A stretch of 64,000 nt of DNA, from assembly GCF_040954835.1 (NCBI RefSeq), contig NC_090698.1, positions 1,300,501 through 1,364,500 of the forward strand. The letters are read 5' to 3'. Shown here piece by piece: positions 58,354 to 64,000 of this stretch. A program made the translations under genes and the position numbers. A model generated the notes under the pieces. It was given only the letters and a program-made list of their open reading frames with translations. It searched no databases and was not told the origin of the DNA. How positions within the stretch are numbered: the first letter of the stretch is position 1; each line of letters begins with the position of its first letter. This DNA is from Lepisosteus oculatus. Lineage: Eukaryota > Chordata > Actinopteri > Semionotiformes > Lepisosteidae.

Positions 58354-60830
58354 TCAGGGCTTGAAGTTGGCAAATTGCCTCATGGCTTGGTAGAGCTGGT
58401 CCCCCGGGCACTCTGTGTCACCCACATCACGATGTCCCAGCAGGGTGAAATCGGGGCGCAGGTGCCCCTGGGCCACCCCACAATCCAGGAGCTGGCGAGC
58501 AGCAGAGAGGGCGGCCAGGCTGGGGGCCTCACCTGGAAGACACGCAGACAGGCGTGGCTGCTCTGAGCTGGGCCCGGAGCCGTGCAGTGCCAGGGCTTGT
58601 GTTCACTGAGCAGGGGCAGGCAGGGAGCTGTGTCAGCACGCCCAGGCTGCACGGGAGCAGCTGAAGGTTTATCCCACACCAAACCTTTTCTATGCATCTC
58701 TTGCAGGAAATGCCCAGCTATTTACACTGGTGGCACAGGAAGGAGACTGGCAGACTGTTTCAGGGAACGTGTCCGGGCCGAGACGATCAAAGATCTCTCC
58801 AAGCCCATAGTTTCCCATTTCACCTCTAACGGCCACAATCTTTCTGAATGTCTGCGTTCTCACAGAGGAGTGTCGGAACTCCTGTTGCAGAAAGACATTC
58901 GAAACAAACTAGGATCACACCTTCCCTCTTCTCTCAATGACAGACTCATTTCCTCCTAAATCCTCTCTGTTCATCTGCAGATCCTGACTCCTCCTGTTGC
59001 CCCCGAGTGTGGACACTCATTCTCTCCTGCCTCATGCCCACTGCTCCCTGCTCCTGCCCCCCTAACCTACTCTGTCTAGTGTCCTCCAGCGCTTCATCCA
59101 CCACGGGCTCCCCTCCCCTCCCCTCCCCTCCCCCTCACAGCTGAGCAGGGCTCCACAGCTGAAACGTTTGCTTCTCCTTCCTTGTCCGTCCAGTATGGAA
59201 GAACCCTTTACCTGCTGCTCAGTATTCCCAGGCTGAGCCCCAGTCAGGCGGAGGGCTAGACGGGACAGGCTGGAGCAGACGGCACTGTTCAGGCATGCCG
59301 TACCGCTGCCAGTCCTGTCGCTGGCCACGCGCAGGGTGCCCACAGTGAGCCCGTCCTCCAGGGGGCACCCCCCATGATCCAGAGACAAGCTCTCACAGGG
59401 AGAATTTGCTGCTTACTGCTGAAGTGCCCCATCAAGGCGATGCCCAGGGAGTCGGCGTTGCACCGCTTGGCGTGAGCTCCCACGATGCCCCAGCCCCGGC
59501 CCTCGAACACGCTGCCGTCTCCTCCAATCAGGAAGCTACAAAAAAGCAGAAGCTGCTCAGGTGAAGCCTGGATGAGCCGTGTGCCGTGGGGACAATCACG
59601 CCCTGCCAGTCCAGCTGAGCGCCAGTGAGGCTGCACCGGCGTCAAAGCCGGAACAGGACCATGCAGGACAGCGCGGACCATGAAGCTGAATCTGTGTGTC
59701 TCGGCCGGGCGCGGCGTCCCTCCAGCCCAGCGTTGGGGAACCCCTGTACCCCGACAGCCCGCCGGTTCAAAACGCTCCAGCAAGGCGTCTGCTTACTTGT
59801 AGCCGATGTCGTCGAAGCCGCGGCCCTCCATGTGCGCCCGCTGGATCCTCCGCGCCAGCGCGCCGCAGGAGTCGGCGCCGCCGCAGGAGGCCAGGGCGGT
59901 GTGGTGGATCACGGCCCGCACCGCGGCCCCCGCCATGTGGCTCCGGGCCCGCGGGGCCACCGCGCCCCACTGCTGGCGGGACACCACACTGGGGCACCGG
60001 GCTGCAGCGCCTGCCGGGCGAGAGAGAGGCTGGAGCTGGAGATAAGTAACAGGAGGGCCGAGCGGCAAGGCCCAGCGGGGACGTCTCAGCTCTCGCTGTC
60101 TCCTCAGTGACACTGTTTTGAATAGTTTACTGCCCCCTGCCTTGACCAAAAAAAAAAAGGAATCACGTGACCAAGAATCGTGTGACCACCCCCCCTGCTG
60201 GCTCTGCTACACCGGCTGCCAGTCAGATGTAGGAAGTATCTTCAGTCCTGACAAACACCACTACTCCACAGGTTGTACACGCCCGGGCCGCCCGCAGCAA
60301 AGTCACGTTTCCTGTACGAGAGGAGCGTGTCGCTCGTCTCGCCGCGCACAGGTCCGGGTATCACGGTGGTTTTCGCCCGAGTTAACTTGTTAACCGAATC
60401 TGACAGGTTTCGTTAACGAATCGCGCGGTGCGAACGATGATGAGAAAAATAAGACACTCCTTTTTAACCGATTTCTTGCCGAAGTATTCTGCAGACGCCA
60501 TTACCCAAGGAATTGCGTTCGATGGATCGTAACAATTGTGTAGGAGTCATCAGCTAATAAAAGTCGGATCTAAAAAAATCAAACATGGTTTAGCAACTAT
60601 TCCTCGGGGTATTCGCAGTTGTTAACAATTTACAACTCAAACTATTATCAACTTGCTATTGAGTCCCTAAAGCATAACGCGCTCACCTGTACTTCAAGCT
60701 AACTCTGTGGATTAAGAACCACCCGAGGAGAGAGAAACAGTGGCAGGAACAGGGCAGTCACATTCTGACCTGATGATGAGTCCTGGGACCGGGGTTTCCT
60801 CGGGTCCTTTCCGCGGTCGGACACATCCAT
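58354..60830 (-). CDS. Short peptidoglycan recognition protein (PGLYRP1/PGLYRP5-like), predicted amidase
   Basis: Exons are 60770-60830, 59797-60010, 59417-59535 and 58354-58532, with GT/AG borders and matching phases (573 nt, 190 aa). The PGRP/amidase-2 domain covers about 28-185. It includes SRQQWGAV, IHHT at 55-58, a C63-C69 pair as in the conserved PGRP disulphide, FDDIGYNFLI, EGRGWGIVGAH and GHRDV. The zinc ligands of catalytic PGRPs are present: the H56/H57 pair, Y91, H165 and C173 (human PGLYRP1 has Ser in place of this Cys). The enzyme should therefore cleave the N-acetylmuramoyl-L-alanine bond of peptidoglycan. Exons 2-4 are firm. Exon 1 is inferred from donor phase; it encodes a hydrophilic leader without signal peptide, as I recall for fish Pglyrp5. 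PGLYRP1 lies in human 19q13.32 with PPP5C and SNRPD2. The last intron holds a Penelope-like relic. Confidence 0.9.
58675..59225 (+). mobile_element. Penelope-like element relic with GIY-YIG endonuclease domain
   Basis: The plus strand at about 58690-58959 encodes a C-terminal piece with a degraded GIY-YIG motif (AIYTGGTGRRLADCFRER) and a downstream DLSKPIVSHF segment, ending at a stop. The family-specific tail follows ('ggctccacagctgaaacgtt') near 59148. This is typical of Neptune/Poseidon-type elements. It is opposite in orientation to the PGRP gene that contains it. Confidence 0.8.
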
Positions 60831-61439
60831 TTAAAATCCCAGCTGGCTTTCCTTGTCGCGGATCGATCAGCCCGGGCGCGCGCAGCTGGATCAGGTGCCA
60901 GGAGTTCGCTCCTCGGGATGGGCGTGACCACGCGGAAAAGCACCCAATCAGCGAGGGCTAATTCGGGCTAAACGGAAGAGCGAATTTCCCCTGTACTTTC
61001 CAGAATTTCTTATCTGTACTTCTTTCATTTAGTTAATGTCCAACTAATCATTTTTTATTGCTTTTTAAAGCCTACGAATTACAATGATCCGTCAGCTGAG
61101 CATCTATATTTGTACTGGATGTTTTATGACGCTTAATGACACTTCAGGAATGGCTACCGGTGTAGGAGATTATTAACAGCTGTAATCCCACCCCTACCCT
61201 CCCGCCAGACTCCTGCTCTGTATTTGTCAATATCATCGATAATTCGCTTTCTATGGCTGTGGGCCCTTCTGCCTTAAAGACAGACTGCGTCAACCACTCA
61301 AATACTAAAGAAACCTGGCTTGGATTCTGATATAATAATGAACTACAGACTCATCTCTAAATGACCATTTCTATCTAAGGTTTCAGGATGCTTGGTGCTC
61401 AGCAATCACAGGCTCACCCTTCCAGTCCAGTTTTCACTC

Positions 61440-61530
61440 TAGATAGATAGATAATACTTTATTAATCCCGTAGGGAAATCATGGTCCTGAGACTGCTCTT
61501 GTCAGGGCCGTGAATGGTTTGTTTTATAAG
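61440..61530 (+). repeat. Dispersed fish repeat fragment
   Basis: The segment 'agatagatagataatacttt' followed by 'attaatcccgtagggaaatc' matches the motif at 22865-23000. Confidence 0.45.
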
Positions 61531-63322
61531 TAAGGGATTATAAGTATTCTTATGCTCCTTGATCTTAGTGAGGCTTCTGATATAGTAAATCGTTCAATGT
61601 TGTTCAAATGCTTGCAAACATTCTGGTCTGTCAGTTGATTTGCATGACGTCAAGCTCTGGTTGAGATCGAACTCCTTGAAGCTCATTAATGACAAAACGG
61701 AAATTTTACAGGTGGGACTGAAATTGTCCTACAGGTGGCGGCAGAGAGTCGCGCTTACGGCGGTTATACGTTCATATAACAGTGACGAAACATTTAAAAG
61801 CTACACATTTAAATTCTAGTATTCTCTCCTGTTTTAACGAAGGAGCACTTGTTCACGGGCATATATAAAAGCATGACGTGCCCACAGACGCAAGCCCTTA
61901 GTGCTCGCTAGGTTTTCCAGCCCTCTGTATAATCCTCACCTCGTCCCCGTCACCAGGAGCCGTCTGTGTGGACTCGGCGCTCTTGGTACAGGTGGACTGA
62001 AGTCCAAAACAGACAGGTGGACACAGCAGCTCCCCGCTCCCTGCGACGGCAGAATATTCAGGAGCTAAACGCCAGGATCGTTGGGATTCTCCATTCATAA
62101 GGAATGTAATTTAGACTACTAGGAAGTGCCTCGTCTGGGCTCAGTGGTTGTAGTTACGAGGTGAATCACGTGATGCCCTTTCGGCTCTATCAGTTTTGTG
62201 TACGAGCTGCCAGACCAGACAGCAGCATAAAAGCATAAGCGCTGTTAAGATACGAGTATGTAAACGATCATTCATATACAGCTCAAAACCTGACCCGAGA
62301 GGCAGCCTCTTTTGTCTGGCTTTGAGGTAAATCTGGAAAGCCAGTCCTCAAACGAAGATTCAGCCGGGTGTGAGGATCCAGGAGAGGGTCTCTGGATGAT
62401 GTTCTCAGTTATCTCATGAAAAGCTGGAGCAGACCAAGCCTGCACTGCACTGCTCCTTGGCCCCGGGCACTCGAACCCGTCTCCAGGCCGTAGACCTAAT
62501 CCCCAATGCCCCGTCTGTTCTCCCTCTCTCGCCGCAGCCCTGAAAGCCTTCCTGCTCTCCCGCGCTGCCGTGCCTGGCCTCTTTACACATGAAGCTCACA
62601 GGGAGATGCTAATCTAATTGTTGTCATTCGACAAGCACTGGGTTTCAGCAGGGCTCATGTAGGAGTCAAACCCCTTGCTCTGCCCTCTGTGTGCGCTCTG
62701 GGCAGGTGCTGTCCCGTGAAAATCCCAGCCTCCCCGAGCCGTGCCGCCTCCCCGAGCCACCAGCAGCTTCCTCTTCCTCCCCACTCCCGGGAGCGTGGGG
62801 CGGTCCTGCGCACGTGGTGGAACCAGTATGCTCTAGCACTTCCCTCAGCTTCCTCATGATCTGAAATGCTGAGATCAGTTTGAGGAAGAGGTGCAGCTTC
62901 TTCACAGTATTCAGTGTACGGACAGTGTACTGCTCTGATCTACCTTCTGTAAATCGCCCTCTTGTTGACCTCTCTCCATTTACCCATCATGCCACATCTG
63001 CTTTTATACACACCCTCACCAAAAAAGACCAGTGTGATTAATTGCACTGACCCTTCCTGTCCAGATCCTGGGAAAGGACCATGTCCCAGATTTCCAAGGA
63101 CTGGGAGTCCTATACTAGCTAACTAGGCCTTCTGTGTCACTGCTGATGAGAGGGCTGATGTGAGCAAGCTCATCCGCAGGCATGGTTATTAGTGCATGTG
63201 CCTCTGGTGCATTAGGCCAACTGAGGGCAACAGCACACCTGGCTAATTAGTCATTTCAAAAAAACATCGGAGGTTAATAGCAGCAGGTGAAAAAACGTAG
63301 TAAGCTGAGCAGAACGTTACTG

Positions 63323-63490
63323 CTGTGGAGCCTTCTTCAGGTGTGTGAAGACCCAAAGAAGGCTTCACAAACTCAAAGAAGGCTCCACAGCCAAAACATT
63401 GTTTCTTTTCTTCTCTTTTCAGCAGGGAAAAAACCTTTACTTGTTCCTATGCTGCCTGCGCATGCTGACGCAGTCACCTACTTGAGCTAG
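63323..63490 (+). mobile_element. Penelope-like tail with internal inverted repeat
   Basis: A plus-strand tail runs from about 63376 through 'gcatgctgacgcagtcacct'. Upstream, at 63323-63337, is the exact reverse complement of 63376-63390 (CTGTGGAGCCTTCTT), giving a 15-bp inverted repeat with a 38-bp loop. A third partial copy in direct orientation lies at about 63356-63370. Confidence 0.65.
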
Positions 63491-64000
63491 AGAATTAAAC
63501 AGCAAGTCAGATTATGATCCAGACAGAAACTACTGAGTGGATCTCAAGCTCCACAATAATTACTGCTGGAATGGGTCGGACGTACCAGGGTCTCTCTCTA
63601 AATCTGGGGTGATCTCTAATGCTTGAGAGAGGTAATATAGAAAAGTAAAAAGAGCTTAAAACAGACATCAAATGGCAATGTTGTTACATGAACCCCTAAG
63701 TTTTAACACACCTCAAGTTGTGTTGCCTCTTTCCTGTCTTCTGAGCTTGAAATGGAACTATAGCTCGATTTTATTTTGAGAAGCACATTTTGCATTAAAC
63801 AAAAAAAAATTAAAATCCGTTCAGGTAGTACATACAGAAGAGCACATACTTTGTATTTGGACTATGTATACAAACGTTTTATGCAAATTAGAAGTTTTCT
63901 TTCTTTTTCTTGCTTTAATCTACCCCGGGGTGCGTTTTGAGAAATGATTCTATTCTTGGCAGCAGGAAACCTCCCAGTGTTTACAAAGGGGCCCTGGGGC

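Larger units (their letters stand above)
60831..64000. other. Right-hand flank beyond the PGRP gene
   Basis: No coding exon was recognised. The flank contains a dispersed repeat with (GATA)-like start and TTTATTAATCC motif at 61440-61530, a TAATTG-containing patch near 62591-62645, and a Penelope-type tail with an inverted repeat at 63323-63490. The rest is AT-rich sequence. Confidence 0.45.

Noticed and set aside
59062-59388. Minus-strand ORF in the PGRP intron as a candidate last exon
   Set aside because: It lacks the GHRDV and Cys motifs. The true last exon at 58354-58532 has them in the correct phase.
59793-60149. PGRP exon 2 read upstream as a first exon from ATG 60149
   Set aside because: The upstream part is basic and unlike a signal peptide or a PGRP leader. 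A good acceptor at 60011-60012 and a phase-matched exon at 60770-60830 fit better.

Overview
The window is nuclear DNA of a ray-finned fish, probably a slowly evolving, possibly non-teleost lineage (gar- or bowfin-like). Evidence: intron-rich vertebrate genes with GT/AG junctions, long intergenic stretches, 5S rRNA-derived and tRNA-derived SINEs, CR1/L2-like LINE ends, Penelope-like element tails, and gene content matching two parts of human 19q13. The exact species is an inference. No prokaryotic, viral or CRISPR feature was seen.

Six protein-coding genes are supported, all on the minus strand. From left to right: the 5' five coding exons of wdr62 (54-2673, continuing off the left edge); thap8, complete in five exons (5253-9850); ppp5c, complete in 13 exons encoding 490 aa (13806-24693); snrpd2, encoding 118 aa (34765-37638, with its start codon split by an intron); a single-exon FoxG forkhead gene of 367 aa (52316-53419); and a short peptidoglycan recognition protein in four exons encoding 190 aa (58354-60830). 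I reconstructed exon boundaries by hand from splice sites, phase continuity and protein similarity. For ppp5c every active-site residue falls at the human position minus nine.

The genes do not form one pathway. wdr62 (spindle pole), thap8 (THAP zinc-finger DNA-binding protein), ppp5c (HSP90-linked Ser/Thr phosphatase) and snrpd2 (spliceosomal Sm core) are broadly expressed types with GC-rich 5' ends. FoxG is a developmental regulator lying between a 14.7 kb and a 4.9 kb non-coding interval that contain TAATTA-rich patches resembling conserved enhancers. The PGRP gene is an innate-immunity enzyme with zinc ligands intact.

The main points of interest are: a FoxG paralogue in a 19q13.32-type neighbourhood (human FOXG1 sits beside NOVA1 on 14q12, and NOVA2 is on 19q13.32), which looks like a genome-duplication paralogue absent from mammals; a start-stop upstream ORF overlapping the FoxG start codon; tandemly duplicated 3' splice sites in thap8 intron 4, split by a LINE and a microsatellite; an unusual load of minisatellites in ppp5c introns; and very short Penelope-type insertions, one with a perfect 14-bp target duplication. 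I found no wholly new multi-gene system.
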